DNA of 38,699 nt from Chromatiales bacterium (GTDB lineage: Bacteria > Pseudomonadota > Gammaproteobacteria > JAGRCI01): positions 1 to 38,699 of the forward strand of contig JAGRGI010000085.1 in the NCBI GenBank assembly GCA_020445565.1, written 5' to 3'. Below are positions 24,716 to 35,906 of the stretch, one piece after another. Positions within the stretch are counted from its first letter, which is position 1. Every line of letters starts with the position of its first letter. The notes below the pieces were generated by a model. The model ran no database searches and was not told where the DNA came from. It saw nothing but the letters and a program-made list of their open reading frames with translations. The translations under genes were made by a program, and so were the position numbers.

Positions 24716-25600
24716 CTAAAGCACTTCCAGGAAATGCCTGCCGGCATCGGTATCGCTGGCTCGAATGCGCAGGCTCAAGCCCTCGAATGAGACGATGCAG
24801 CGTGAGGGTGCACGCAGGCCGCGGAAATAGGCGTCGTTATCCCGCTCCACCTGTTCAAGTTCGAAATCTGTGCGCTCTGGGTCGTGGTGAAACATCACCA
24901 GATTGCGAACCTCGGCGTCGACTGCCAGACGCCGCACCTGGGAGATGAGCGAATGACCCCAGCCGTGTTTATGGGGCATGTCGCTCTCGGTGTATTGGGC
25001 GTCGTGTATCAGCAGATCGGCGCCGCGGCAGAATTCGACCCAGGATTCGTATCGCGTGGTGATGGTGCCGGGAGGGTCCAGCTCGTTGTCCGTGACGTAG
25101 GCCACTACCACCCCTTCCTCCTCGATGCGGAACGCCTGTCCGCCGCCGGGATGGTTCAGTGCCCGCGTGAGGATGTTCACCCCCTTCGCTTGAAGCCGTT
25201 GGACCATGGCATCGTGACCCACGTTGCTTACCCGCGAGGGGAGTTGGCGGGCGTGAACGGGGAAGGTCGCGCCATCCATCTGCCGCAAGATGGAAAGCAG
25301 ATCGTCGTTGGCCTCGGCGCCAGAGTAGATACAGATCTTGCGGCCCGGTTGGTATACCGGCAGGAAGAAGGGAAACCCCTGGATGTGGTCCCAATGGCGG
25401 TGGCTCAACAGAAGAAACAGGTCCCTGTCCTGATTGACGATATGGCGGCCGAGCTGGCGTATGCCGGTGCCGGAATCGAGGATAAGGTCGGAGCCGGATT
25501 CCAGTCGAATGTGGATGCAGGAGGTGTTGCCGCCGTATTTGACCGTTTCCGGGCCCGGCGCCGGAATCGATCCACGGACGCCATAAAAGGTTAAAATCAT
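24716..25600 (-). CDS. MBL-fold metallo-hydrolase (cyclic-nucleotide phosphodiesterase-like branch)
   Basis: This 294-residue metallo-beta-lactamase-fold protein starts MILTFYGVRGSIPAPGPETV, a start typical of a branch that includes PhnP- and phosphodiesterase-like hydrolases. The di-metal motif is H67-x-H69-x-D71-H72 in LLSHRHWDHIQGF. Later ligands lie in LNHPGGG, YVTDNE and HDAQY, with a final MFHHDP. The GNTSCIHIRL stretch near residue 24 is shared by the group. The substrate may be a phosphodiester; cyclic nucleotides are an attractive guess given the cyclase in this window, but nothing shows it. It is divergent from the large REC-GGDEF-EAL gene across a 525-nt gap. Confidence 0.8.
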   Translation of the reverse strand: MILTFYGVRGSIPAPGPETVKYGGNTSCIHIRLESGSDLILDSGTGIRQLGRHIVNQDRDLFLLLSHRHWDHIQGFPFFLPVYQPGRKICIYSGAEANDDLLSILRQMDGATFPVHARQLPSRVSNVGHDAMVQRLQAKGVNILTRALNHPGGGQAFRIEEEGVVVAYVTDNELDPPGTITTRYESWVEFCRGADLLIHDAQYTESDMPHKHGWGHSLISQVRRLAVDAEVRNLVMFHHDPERTDFELEQVERDNDAYFRGLRAPSRCIVSFEGLSLRIRASDTDAGRHFLEVL

Positions 25601-26125
25601 ATCGATATCCGCAACTGAAACAGGGTCTTGGTCCTTCGTCCCATTAGGGGCGGGTATTTCGTCGCGTCCCGTGATCGTAACCCACCGAGACAGGGGCCCG
25701 GCCCTGACATCTCCCGCCTGTGCTCGCCCGAACCTGTCACCGTTCCGGTGACACGATTTCGGCGTCCATGCTGAAATCGGCTCTGCAAATTGAACAACCC
25801 CGATACGGCTGGCAAGTTCGTTGTCGGTGTTAATCTGAAAGTAGACGACTATCTTCGGCGACGCAATTGCGGGTTAACCGGGTTGTACCGCGTACGCCGT
25901 GTCGCCCGATCCACCGTCGATCCAAGGCCACGAGGCAGGCTTTCGAACACAGACACGGACAGCAGGTTTGCCTATGCCCCGCTTGGCGCGGAAACCGCTC
26001 AGTGCGGCTGACAAGCTTGCCGCGCGCCTCGGCACCAGATCGCCGTATTTTTCGCCCCTCATCGTTCGATGAGGCTACACTGGTGGGGTGGTAATAAATA
26101 ATAAAGGGGAGATGGAGGCATCGCT
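25601..26125. promoter_or_regulatory. Divergent intergenic region with two perfect inverted repeats
   Basis: No convincing gene is present. TGTCACCG-TTC-CGGTGACA at 25735-25753 and CCTCATCG-TT-CGATGAGG at 26057-26074 are perfect 8-bp inverted repeats. The second lies just before a TACACT hexamer (26076-26081) and about 50 nt from the start of the REC-GGDEF-EAL gene. Both could be operators or RNA hairpins; neither is followed by a T-run. Confidence 0.5.
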
Positions 26126-28657
26126 TTGCGGCGGATATTGGTGATAGACCCTTCGGCGACGTCGCGCTACGTATTGGTAAAGAGCCTGGGTAAGGCCGGC
26201 CATGACGTGGTGACCGCCAACGATTCCCAGGGTGGTTTCGAACAACTGAAGAAAGAGTCGGGTGAGGCGCGCTGCGAGGCGGTGGTGCTGCGCTGGCCGC
26301 CTGATCGTGCCGGGCTTTCCCCCAATGCCCAGGAACTGCTGGAGACCGCCACGCGTCGTGCCAGGGCGGTGGTGGTGCTGAGCGCCCCCGATCGTGCCGA
26401 TTTGCCCGAGTGGAGTCGCCGTCACCGTTCGGTACGGATCATACGTCCGGACGATTATCCCCAGGCGGGTCAGTTGATCGCAACCATGCTCAGTGACAGT
26501 GCGGTCAATCACGATGCCCCAGCCGATACGCCTTTGGTGCAGGTAGGGGCAGGAACCCGCGTGCTGTTGGTGGACGATTCCCCCAGCTCGCGCACCGCCT
26601 ACCGTCGTCTGCTGGAGCGGGAGGGCTACGAGGTGGAGACCGCCTTCGGGGTTTCCGACGGGCTGGCCAAGGCCAAGAAGGGCGGTATCGACATTGCCAT
26701 CATCGACTACTTCATGCCCGAGGGGAATGGTGACGAGCTGTGCCGCATGCTGCGCGACGACCCGGATACCCGCAACATCACCAGCACGATTCTCACCAGC
26801 ACCTACCTGGAAAACGTCATTACCGCCTGTCTGGAAGCAGGGGCGGTCGAATGCATGTTCAAGGACGAGGCGCAGCAATTGTTTCTCAGCCGCGTGGCGG
26901 CCATGTCGCGCATGGTGGGAATTCGCAAACAAGTCGATGCCGAGCACCAGCGCATGGTGGGTATACTCGATTCGGTGGCCGAGGGGGTCTATGGGGTCGA
27001 CAGGGAGGGGCGCATCACCTTCATGAACCGCCCGGCCCGCGCGATACTGGCCTTCGGTCCCGGCATGGAGTCACCGGACGGCCGGGAGGCCCACGAGGTC
27101 TTTCATTACGCCAACGCGGAGGGTGAACGGGTCCCGAAAAAGTCGGATGAACTGCACCAGGCCTATCTCTCCGGTGCGGAACTGACCGACAGGGAATCGG
27201 TATTCTTTAACCGTTATCATGGCAGCGTGCCTGTGCAATACAGTGTGCGCCCCCTGCGGGTAACGGGCAAACTGGTGGGCTCTGTGGTGGCCTTTCGTGA
27301 CATCACCGATCGGCTTACCGCCGAACAGCAACGCTGGCGCGCCAATCACGACAGCACCACCAGCGCCTTCAACAGTGCCCATCTGGACGAAAAGCTCAGT
27401 GAAGAGATGCATCGCCTGCGCCGCTCCCAGGGTTGTTCCGCCCTACTGCATGTGGATATCGACCATTTCGCCCTGCTGGTGGAAATGGTGGGCGAGGACA
27501 AGGTCGACGAGTTGTTGGCGCAGATCGCCCGCAGGCTGGCGGCCCGCTTGCGTGATGCCGACCTGCTTGCCCGTACCGGGCAGGACGAATTCGACCTGCT
27601 GCTGCGCGACGTGAGTGTGGACAATATCTACCCTTCCGTGGACCGCTTTCGCCATGCCCTGGAAGCGACGCCCATTGAACTGGATGGCCATCGCGTGGAG
27701 GTCCGGGCCAGTGCCGGCGTCGCCATTCTCGATCGGGATTCCACCAATCTGGTCGATTTGAAAGAGGAGGCTGCCCGCGCCTGCCGGACTGCCAAGCAAC
27801 GGGGGCGCAACCTGACTCATGTGTACCTGGGGGACCGCCGTTCAACCCGCGTGCGTCGTTTTGAGGCGGAATGGCTTGCCAATTTACGCCGCGCCCTGGT
27901 TGAGGATCGGTTCGTTCTTTATCTGCAAGCCATTGCGTCTATCGAAGGGCTGGACCTCTCCGGGGTTTCGGAGACAGATGCGGAAGAGGGCATAGGTCTG
28001 CGGCCTGCCCGTTGCGAGGTGGCAGTGCGTTTGCTGGGGGCGGATGGCGCCGGAATTCCGCCGGAGGCCTTCATTGCCACTGCCGAGCAGACCAGTCTGA
28101 TTCAGGAGCTGGACGCGTGGGCACTGGAGCAGGTGCTGATCCTGCTGAAGACTGCCAGGGAAGAGGGCAGACCCCGGCCGATGGCACTCAACCTGTCCAT
28201 CAACACCCTTACCGACCCGCAGTCTTTGGAGCGTGTCGTCGCGCTTATCGGCAGGATTCCGCCCCACGGAGATGATCTCGCCATCGAGCTTGATGAGCTG
28301 GATCTCTTGGAAGAGCGCGAGAATCTTCTGGCGGTGCTGCGCCGTTTGCGGGCCCTGGGTTGCCTGATTGTGCTCGACGCCTTCGGTCTGGACCCGGAAT
28401 CCCTGACCCGCCTGCGTGATCTGCCCGTCAACGCGGTGAAGCTCAGCGGCGCTTTTGTGGGCAACATCACCCGCTCCAGCGCCGATCGCGAGCTGGTGGC
28501 GTCGATGTTGCATCGCGCAAAGGATCGCCATTTGATTACCATGGCGGATCACGTCGACAATCTGGAGACCCTGCGTTTGCTGCAAGAGTGCGGTGTTCGC
28601 TATGTGCAGGGGCGCATCGTGGGCGAGCCGGGGCCGGTCGACCAATGCCAGATGTGA
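26126..28657 (+). CDS. REC-REC-PAS-GGDEF-EAL protein with degenerate catalytic motifs
   Basis: A TTG start at 26126, with GGAGG 8 nt upstream, gives 843 residues. Residues 1-125 form a receiver-like domain without the phospho-Asp pattern. Residues 143-262 form an intact receiver (D150/D151, D194 in IIDYFMP, K246). PAS follows (about 275-395), then GGDEF (408-570) and EAL (582-840). The GGDEF signature reads GQDEF (485-489). The EAL motif reads EVA (from E631), and DDFG- and KID-type motifs become DAFG and KLS. Both enzyme activities are probably lost, leaving a c-di-GMP-binding or scaffolding role like that of FimX. A distant kinase presumably phosphorylates D194. Confidence 0.88.
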   Translation: MRRILVIDPSATSRYVLVKSLGKAGHDVVTANDSQGGFEQLKKESGEARCEAVVLRWPPDRAGLSPNAQELLETATRRARAVVVLSAPDRADLPEWSRRHRSVRIIRPDDYPQAGQLIATMLSDSAVNHDAPADTPLVQVGAGTRVLLVDDSPSSRTAYRRLLEREGYEVETAFGVSDGLAKAKKGGIDIAIIDYFMPEGNGDELCRMLRDDPDTRNITSTILTSTYLENVITACLEAGAVECMFKDEAQQLFLSRVAAMSRMVGIRKQVDAEHQRMVGILDSVAEGVYGVDREGRITFMNRPARAILAFGPGMESPDGREAHEVFHYANAEGERVPKKSDELHQAYLSGAELTDRESVFFNRYHGSVPVQYSVRPLRVTGKLVGSVVAFRDITDRLTAEQQRWRANHDSTTSAFNSAHLDEKLSEEMHRLRRSQGCSALLHVDIDHFALLVEMVGEDKVDELLAQIARRLAARLRDADLLARTGQDEFDLLLRDVSVDNIYPSVDRFRHALEATPIELDGHRVEVRASAGVAILDRDSTNLVDLKEEAARACRTAKQRGRNLTHVYLGDRRSTRVRRFEAEWLANLRRALVEDRFVLYLQAIASIEGLDLSGVSETDAEEGIGLRPARCEVAVRLLGADGAGIPPEAFIATAEQTSLIQELDAWALEQVLILLKTAREEGRPRPMALNLSINTLTDPQSLERVVALIGRIPPHGDDLAIELDELDLLEERENLLAVLRRLRALGCLIVLDAFGLDPESLTRLRDLPVNAVKLSGAFVGNITRSSADRELVASMLHRAKDRHLITMADHVDNLETLRLLQECGVRYVQGRIVGEPGPVDQCQM

Positions 28658-28661
28658 ATCG

Positions 28662-30719
<2,058 letters not shown>

Positions 30720-30852
30720 GTGCTTCGACTCCCCACTGGCGAGCCGTCACTATAACGCGCCGTTGAAGCCATCATAACTGCGAAAAAGCTGGGGTTGTGG
30801 GGCACCTTGTTGTGAATGGGGCCGCGGCCCTGAAACCTCCGGCCGATCGGTA

Positions 30853-30858
30853 TATACT
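30853..30858 (+). promoter_or_regulatory. -10-like element upstream of the flippase gene
   Basis: TATACT lies about 120 nt before the flippase start and about 50 nt before a 24-codon open frame. The -35 side is poor (CTGAAA at 30830-30835), so this is a candidate only. Confidence 0.35.
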
Positions 30859-30905
30859 CTGCGCGTTTTGCCCGTTGCCTGACCTGTAAGGAAATTCACG
30901 CCATC

Positions 30906-30980
30906 ATGTCTTGCCCGCCACTGTCTGGAACAGCGCAGTTGTTCCACAATGCTGCTGTGCCGTGTCAGGGGGTGTCGTGA
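30906..30980 (+). CDS. Possible 24-codon upstream peptide overlapping the flippase start
   Basis: An ATG at 30906 with AAGGA about 12 nt upstream opens a short frame (MSCPPLSGTAQLFHNAAVPC then QGVS). Its TGA overlaps the GTG start of the flippase gene (GTGA, 30977-30980). The arrangement would couple translation of the two. There is no family likeness, and the frame may be chance. Confidence 0.25.
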   Translation: MSCPPLSGTAQLFHNAAVPCQGVS

Positions 30981-32449
30981 ACCCAGGCCAGTCGCTGCGT
31001 GCCAATACCCAGTGGGTGTTCACCGGCTCGCTGGCGTTTCGCGTCTTCGGGTTTATTTTTGGCGTGGTGCTCGCCCGGTTGCTGGTGCCGGCGGATTTCG
31101 GCACCATCGTCACTATTCAGATTTTCACCGGTATCCTGGGTTATGTGGCCGGCGGGGGCATGGGCGAGGCCCTGGTGCAGGCCAAGGAGGCGAAGCCGCA
31201 GGATTTTCGGGTGGTGTTCACCATCCAGTTGGCCATTTGTATCCTCATTTATCTTTTCCTTTTCCTGCTGGCACCCTGGGTCGCCGTTTGGTTCGACAAC
31301 CCCCTTATCGTCGACCTGATGAGGGTCAATGCCATCAGTTTTCTGTTTCGGCCGTTCCTGAACATTCCCAGTTCGCTGCTGCGTCGGCAGATGAAGTTCA
31401 AGTGGGTGGCGATCAACCGCGTGGTGGGTTCCATCATCGGGGGCATCGTAAGCATTGCCTTCGCCCTGTTTGACTATGGCCCCTGGAGTCTGGTGCTGGG
31501 CGGGCTGGCTGGCTCAATCGCCAATCTGGCATTGTTCTATTGGCATACCCGCTGGGTACCCGGTTTCGCTTATGAGCGGGAGTCGGCGCGCAGGCTGGGT
31601 GGGTTCGGCATCAGGATGTCGGTCAATTCCATCATTGACTACCTGCGCAAGCAGATTCCCAACATCATCGTGGCGCGGGTGCAGGGGCCGGCCATGGTGG
31701 GCTTGTTCAACAAGTCTGACAGCCTCGCCAGCCTTCCGGTGGAGATTTTCAGCGGCTCGGTGTATCAAACCACTTTTCGCGCCCTGTCCAGTATTCAGGA
31801 TAATGCAGCCGAGTCGCGCCGCCTCTATGAAAAGGCCCTGGCTCTGGTGTTGGTGTATACCTTGCCGATCTATGTCGGTTTCATCTGGACGGCTCAGACC
31901 TTCATCGTAGTTGTCTACGGAGACAAATGGATTGACTCGGCGGCGGCTCTGCAAATCCTCTCCAGCGCCGGCCTGTTTCGCTGCGTGAGCAATCTCTCCG
32001 GTGCCGTAGTGGCGGCTCAGAACCGCCTGGGCCATGAGATGAGGATACAAACGGAGACCACCGTGTTGCTGGCAGCCGGTTGCCTGCTGGGTGTGCAATA
32101 CGGCCTGGAAGGGGTGGCCTGGGCACTGGTGTTCACCTACGGCTACCTGGCGCTGCGCATGGCCTGGTTGGCTCAGCGGTGCCTGGATTCCAACTGGAGC
32201 AATTTGTTTGGGGCGATCAAGCCGGCGCTGTACCTGAACATGCTGCTGTTCGCCGCGCTTGCGCTCACCCATTTGCTCCTGCCCGGTGATCTGCAAACCA
32301 CGCATCCCGCGATCTATCTTCTGGTGATGGCCGCGATTGGCGTGTCGGTCTACGCGGCTGTTTTCCTCACATGGCGCTTTCCGATCCTGAATTCCGAGGT
32401 GGATCGTTGGTGGGGCAAGTTGCACAAGCTGCGCGCACGACTGGGCTGA
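30977..32449 (+). CDS. Wzx-type lipopolysaccharide/oligosaccharide flippase
   Basis: The GTG at 30977, with AGGGGG 4 nt upstream, gives 490 residues; a longer frame to 30911 is less likely. The protein is a polytopic member of the MATE-like polysaccharide exporter family, with about 12-14 hydrophobic segments. It opens MNPGQSLRANTQWVFTGSLA followed by FRVFGFIFGVVLARLL and LVPADFGTIVTIQIFTG, the classic Wzx/WzxC start. Such proteins flip lipid-linked sugar units across the inner membrane. No glycosyltransferase genes are adjacent, so it stands outside a recognisable polysaccharide cluster and its substrate cannot be named. Confidence 0.88.
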   Translation: MNPGQSLRANTQWVFTGSLAFRVFGFIFGVVLARLLVPADFGTIVTIQIFTGILGYVAGGGMGEALVQAKEAKPQDFRVVFTIQLAICILIYLFLFLLAPWVAVWFDNPLIVDLMRVNAISFLFRPFLNIPSSLLRRQMKFKWVAINRVVGSIIGGIVSIAFALFDYGPWSLVLGGLAGSIANLALFYWHTRWVPGFAYERESARRLGGFGIRMSVNSIIDYLRKQIPNIIVARVQGPAMVGLFNKSDSLASLPVEIFSGSVYQTTFRALSSIQDNAAESRRLYEKALALVLVYTLPIYVGFIWTAQTFIVVVYGDKWIDSAAALQILSSAGLFRCVSNLSGAVVAAQNRLGHEMRIQTETTVLLAAGCLLGVQYGLEGVAWALVFTYGYLALRMAWLAQRCLDSNWSNLFGAIKPALYLNMLLFAALALTHLLLPGDLQTTHPAIYLLVMAAIGVSVYAAVFLTWRFPILNSEVDRWWGKLHKLRARLG

Positions 32450-32527
32450 GCAAGGACGGGTGGCGAGTAACGCGGGTCTTGCTATCCTGCGTGCGGGTAT
32501 CTGGCATAACGAAGAACGGTGTACGAG

Positions 32528-33112
32528 ATGATCAAGAAGACCCTCTGGAATCTGTTTGCCCTGCTTGGCCTGTTGACGCTGGTTCTCTCGGTGGCCGGCG
32601 GGGTCTGGGTCAAGAACACGATGCACGATTTCGATCCCGGCGCCGCGGACATCTATACGGATTTCGTCACCAAGCTGCTGGAGACCAAAGATCCCGCCAG
32701 TGCCATGGTATGGTCGGTTCCCGTGGCGCCCGACCTGGAGCCCGAAGACGTCATAGAGTCTCTCAAGAGCCTGGCGGTCAAGAACAATTTCCTGTTCGTC
32801 GGGGAGTCTCCCTTCTACAAACAGGCCGAGGCGGTTTCCGGCAGTCCGTTCCGGTTCGTATCCTTCCTGAACTTCTGTGACGTTCGTGTAGGGATGAAAA
32901 TGGCAAACTACAACGATGCCTACACCGCCTTCATGCCCTGCACCATCAGTCTGGTACAAGACAAACAAGGGAAGTTATGGCTTTATTCGATGAACATGGA
33001 TTTCCTTATCCACGGTGCCCGCGAGCTGCCTGAGGATCTCAAGCGTGATGCGCTTCGTGTGCGCACCGTGCTGCATAACATGATGCACGACGCGGCCAAG
33101 GGCGAGTTTTAA
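32528..33112 (+). CDS. Membrane-anchored DUF302 protein
   Basis: The ATG at 32528 gives 194 residues; a GTG at 32519 would add three. A single N-terminal membrane segment (about residues 6-28) is followed by a periplasmic DUF302-like domain (about 55-165). The domain is recognisable from [13 protein letters not shown] helix spacing, [15 protein letters not shown], and the ending [20 protein letters not shown] followed by SMNMD. DUF302 proteins are common in sulfur oxidisers and other proteobacteria, but no function is established. Its stop codon overlaps that of the convergent clpX gene (4 nt). Confidence 0.8.
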   Translation: MIKKTLWNLFALLGLLTLVLSVAGGVWVKNTMHDFDPGAADIYTDFVTKLLETKDPASAMVWSVPVAPDLEPEDVIESLKSLAVKNNFLFVGESPFYKQAEAVSGSPFRFVSFLNFCDVRVGMKMANYNDAYTAFMPCTISLVQDKQGKLWLYSMNMDFLIHGARELPEDLKRDALRVRTVLHNMMHDAAKGEF

Positions 33113-34380
33113 GCCCCGCTGCCGGTCTCGCTGGCCTCGTCCTCGAATTCCATATACGGCTGGGTCTGGTTTTCCACCACGGCCGCGTCCACCGTCACCT
33201 TTCGTATATCGTCCATGGACGGCAGCTCGTACATGGTATCCAGCAGCACATTTTCGACGATGGTACGCAGGCCGCGGGCGCCGGTTTTGCGTTCCAGGGC
33301 CTTTTGGGCGATGGCGGCCAGGGCATCGTCGCGAATCTCCAACTCACAGCCTTCCATCTCGAACAGCTTTTTGTACTGGCGTACCAGGGAATGCTTGGGC
33401 TCGGTAAGGATTCGTACCAGGGCGTCCACGTCAAGTTCGTCCAGGGTCGCCGTCACCGGCAGGCGACCGACGAACTCCGGTATGAGGCCGAAGCGGGTGA
33501 GATCCTGCGGCTCCACATCGGCCAGCAGTTCGCCGGTGCTGCGGCGCCGGTCCTTGGAGCGAACCTCGGCGGAGAAGCCGATGCCGGTCGTTTCGGATCG
33601 GCTTTGCACGATCTTTTCCAGGCCCGCAAAGGCGCCACCGCAAATAAAGAGGATATTGCGGGTGTCGACCTGGAGGAACTCCTGTTGGGGGTGTTTGCGA
33701 CCGCCCTGGGGAGGAACCGAGGCGATGGTGCCCTCGATGAGCTTGAGCAGCGCCTGCTGTACGCCTTCACCGGAGACGTCGCGGGTAATGGACGGGTTCT
33801 CCGAGCGGCGGGCGATCTTGTCGATTTCATCGATGTAGATGATGGCGGTTTGCGCCTTCTCGACGTCGTGGTCGCAGCTCTGCAACAGCTTGTGGATGAT
33901 GTTTTCCACGTCCTCGCCCACATAGCCGGCTTCCGTCAGGGTGGTGGCATCGGCGATGGCGAAGGGAACGTCCAGCAGACGCGCCAGGGTTTGTGCCAGC
34001 AAGGTCTTGCCCGAACCCGTCGGGCCGATCATGAGGATATTGCTCTTGGCCAGCTCCACCTCGTCGCGGCGGGTGCGGGAGTGCAGCCGCTTGTAGTGGT
34101 TGTAAACCGCCACGGCCAAGACCTTCTTGGCCTTTTCCTGGCCGATGACGTGTTCGTCGAGAATGCGCTTGATCTCGTGGGGTTTGGGCAGGTTGGGAAC
34201 GGTATCCGCTCCATCCTTCGCCTGGTCCTCACGCACGATCTCGTTGCACAGGTCCACGCACTCGTCGCAGATGAAGACCGAAGGCCCCGCGATCAGTTTG
34301 CGCACCTCATGCTGGCTTTTGCCGCAGAAGGAGCAGTGCAGGACCTTTTCGCCATTCTGGCCGCCAGGGCTGTTACTCAT
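33109..34380 (-). CDS. clpX: ATP-dependent Clp protease ATP-binding subunit ClpX
   Basis: This 423-residue AAA+ unfoldase delivers tagged proteins to ClpP. The N-terminal zinc-binding domain has its four cysteines C16, C19, C38 and C41 (HCSFCGKSQ and [10 protein letters not shown]). Walker A is GPTGSGKT (119-126) and Walker B lies in [11 protein letters not shown]. The pore loop and the sensor and arginine-finger regions also look intact ([15 protein letters not shown]). The usual tig-clpP-clpX-lon order is broken: a DUF302 gene lies downstream and a Zur-like gene upstream, so clpX seems to be expressed from its own promoter. clpP must be elsewhere. Confidence 0.97.
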   Translation of the reverse strand: MSNSPGGQNGEKVLHCSFCGKSQHEVRKLIAGPSVFICDECVDLCNEIVREDQAKDGADTVPNLPKPHEIKRILDEHVIGQEKAKKVLAVAVYNHYKRLHSRTRRDEVELAKSNILMIGPTGSGKTLLAQTLARLLDVPFAIADATTLTEAGYVGEDVENIIHKLLQSCDHDVEKAQTAIIYIDEIDKIARRSENPSITRDVSGEGVQQALLKLIEGTIASVPPQGGRKHPQQEFLQVDTRNILFICGGAFAGLEKIVQSRSETTGIGFSAEVRSKDRRRSTGELLADVEPQDLTRFGLIPEFVGRLPVTATLDELDVDALVRILTEPKHSLVRQYKKLFEMEGCELEIRDDALAAIAQKALERKTGARGLRTIVENVLLDTMYELPSMDDIRKVTVDAAVVENQTQPYMEFEDEASETGSGA

Positions 34381-34450
34381 GATCCAAGCCTATTCAGTAA
34401 GAGGGCGATGCCCCAAGCATAACCCAATGTCTTCGCAAAACACTACCGGC

Positions 34451-34478
34451 ATATTACGGCAAGTGCAGTCGATGTGAA
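34451..34478 (-). promoter_or_regulatory. Candidate sigma-70 promoter for clpX
   Basis: On the minus strand TTCACA (34478-34473) and TAATAT (34456-34451) are separated by 16 nt. The predicted start would leave a leader of about 65 nt before the clpX ATG. Confidence 0.45.
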
Positions 34479-34611
34479 CTTTCCCCCAAGTATCGGTCTC
34501 GTACCGGTACGGCTTGAGTCTGGCCGGCGAGGGCGATGTGCGGTTAGGGTATATACTCCCGGTACCAGCAGCAGGATGCCGGTCACTGGCCCGGCCCGCG
34601 GAGAGTGCCTG

Positions 34612-35106
34612 ATGGCCCGATTGAACATACCCAGCCCATTTCCCCAGCCCGATCACGATCATAGCCGTTGCGTACATCGTGCCATTGATGCCGCCGAGCG
34701 AGCCTGCGCGCGCCGCGGCAGCCGCCTCACCAGTCTGCGTCGGCGGGTGCTGGAGCTGGTTTGGGACCGGCATGAGCCGGTGAAGGCCTACGAGCTGATG
34801 GACGAGCTGCGCGATGAGCGCGAGGGCGTGGCACCCCCGACGGTGTACCGCTCTCTGGAGTTTCTGCTCGACCAGGGACTCATCCATCGAATCGAATCCA
34901 TGAATGCCTACGTGGGATGCGCCAATCCGGATGCGCCTCATGTGGGACAATTTCTGATCTGCGAAGTGTGCGGCGGTGTGGCCGAAATGAGTGATCCCAG
35001 TGTCTCTGCGTCCATCCATGGCGCTGCCGAACGGCTGGGCTTTCGGGTTACCGTGCCGGTGATAGAGATTCGCGGTCTGTGCCCGGCCTGCGACGGTGCC
35101 GGCTGA
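34612..35106 (+). CDS. zur: Fur-family transcriptional regulator, Zur-like
   Basis: The ATG at 34612 gives 164 residues. The N-terminal winged helix has GSRLTSLRRRVLELVW and APPTVYRSLEFLLDQGLIHR. The C-terminal metal-binding part has C117-xx-C120 (ICEVCG) and C157-xx-C160 (LCPACDG) for a structural zinc, with C103 at the Zur sensory-site position (VGCANP). A His/Asp-rich N-terminal segment (DHDHSRC) resembles that of Zur proteins. Zur represses zinc uptake when zinc is plentiful. No zinc transporter genes are adjacent. A TATACT element at 34552-34557 could be its -10. Confidence 0.82.
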   Translation: MARLNIPSPFPQPDHDHSRCVHRAIDAAERACARRGSRLTSLRRRVLELVWDRHEPVKAYELMDELRDEREGVAPPTVYRSLEFLLDQGLIHRIESMNAYVGCANPDAPHVGQFLICEVCGGVAEMSDPSVSASIHGAAERLGFRVTVPVIEIRGLCPACDGAG

Positions 35107-35119
35107 TTGGTCCTCGGGT

Positions 35120-35899
35120 ATGCTGCGTGTACAGGCGGTGCCGGCGTTTACGGACAACTACATCTGGCTGATTCACGGGTCCAGGAACAAGTCCGTGGCC
35201 ATCGTCGACCCTGGCGATCACGAGCCTGTACTGCGGGCGCTGGAGCGCGACGGGCTGCAACCGGCTGCGGTGCTGATAACCCACCGGCATGGCGATCATG
35301 TGGGCGGTATCCGGGGCTTGCGGGCCCGCTATCCCGACCTGCCGGTGTTCGGGCCGGCAAGGGAGAGCATTCCCGATCGCAGCCGGGCCTTGCAGGAAGG
35401 GGATGTGGTCGAACTGGTGGAACTCGGACTGCGTTTCACGGTTTGGGATGTCCCCGGCCACACCGCCGGGCACATTGCCTACCTGGGACACGGCGCGCTG
35501 TTCTGCGGCGATACCCTGTTCGCGGCCGGTTGCGGGCGGGTTTTCGACGGCACGCTGGCGGACCTGTACCGATCCCTGGCGCGCATAGCCGCGTTACCGG
35601 CCGACATCCTATTCTATTGTGCCCACGAATACACCCTGGACAACCTGGGGTTCGCGCGCTGGGTGGAGCCGGATAATCCGGCTATCGAGGCCCGCCTGGC
35701 GCTTACCCACCAGGCTCTGGACGAGGGCCGGCCAACGGCCTGCGGGCCTTTGTCTGAAGAACTGGCCACCAATCCGTTTCTGCGCGTCTCCGTACCGTCG
35801 GTTATGCGTGCGGCACAAGCCAAAGCGGGGCACCGCCTGGATGGTCCGGCGGAGGTTTTTGCCGTTTTGCGAACCTGGAAAGATACCGAGTACGACTGA
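35120..35899 (+). CDS. gloB: Hydroxyacylglutathione hydrolase (glyoxalase II)
   Basis: The ATG at 35120 gives 259 residues, the usual GloB length. The N-terminus MLRVQAVPAFTDNYIWLI is canonical, and the metal motif is THRHGDHVGG near residue 54. Further ligands lie in PGHTAGHIAY, FCGDTLF and CAHEYTLDNL. The C-terminal helical domain has LATNPFLR for glutathione binding. GloB hydrolyses S-lactoylglutathione, the second step of methylglyoxal detoxification. It starts 13 nt after the Zur-like gene and 7 nt before the M23 peptidase gene, so the three may form an operon. Confidence 0.95.
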   Translation: MLRVQAVPAFTDNYIWLIHGSRNKSVAIVDPGDHEPVLRALERDGLQPAAVLITHRHGDHVGGIRGLRARYPDLPVFGPARESIPDRSRALQEGDVVELVELGLRFTVWDVPGHTAGHIAYLGHGALFCGDTLFAAGCGRVFDGTLADLYRSLARIAALPADILFYCAHEYTLDNLGFARWVEPDNPAIEARLALTHQALDEGRPTACGPLSEELATNPFLRVSVPSVMRAAQAKAGHRLDGPAEVFAVLRTWKDTEYD

Positions 35900-35906
35900 G
35901 CACATC

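Noticed and set aside
25790..26011. Short frame between the MBL gene and the REC-GGDEF-EAL gene
   Set aside because: No ribosome-binding site, and random-looking, Arg-rich sequence.
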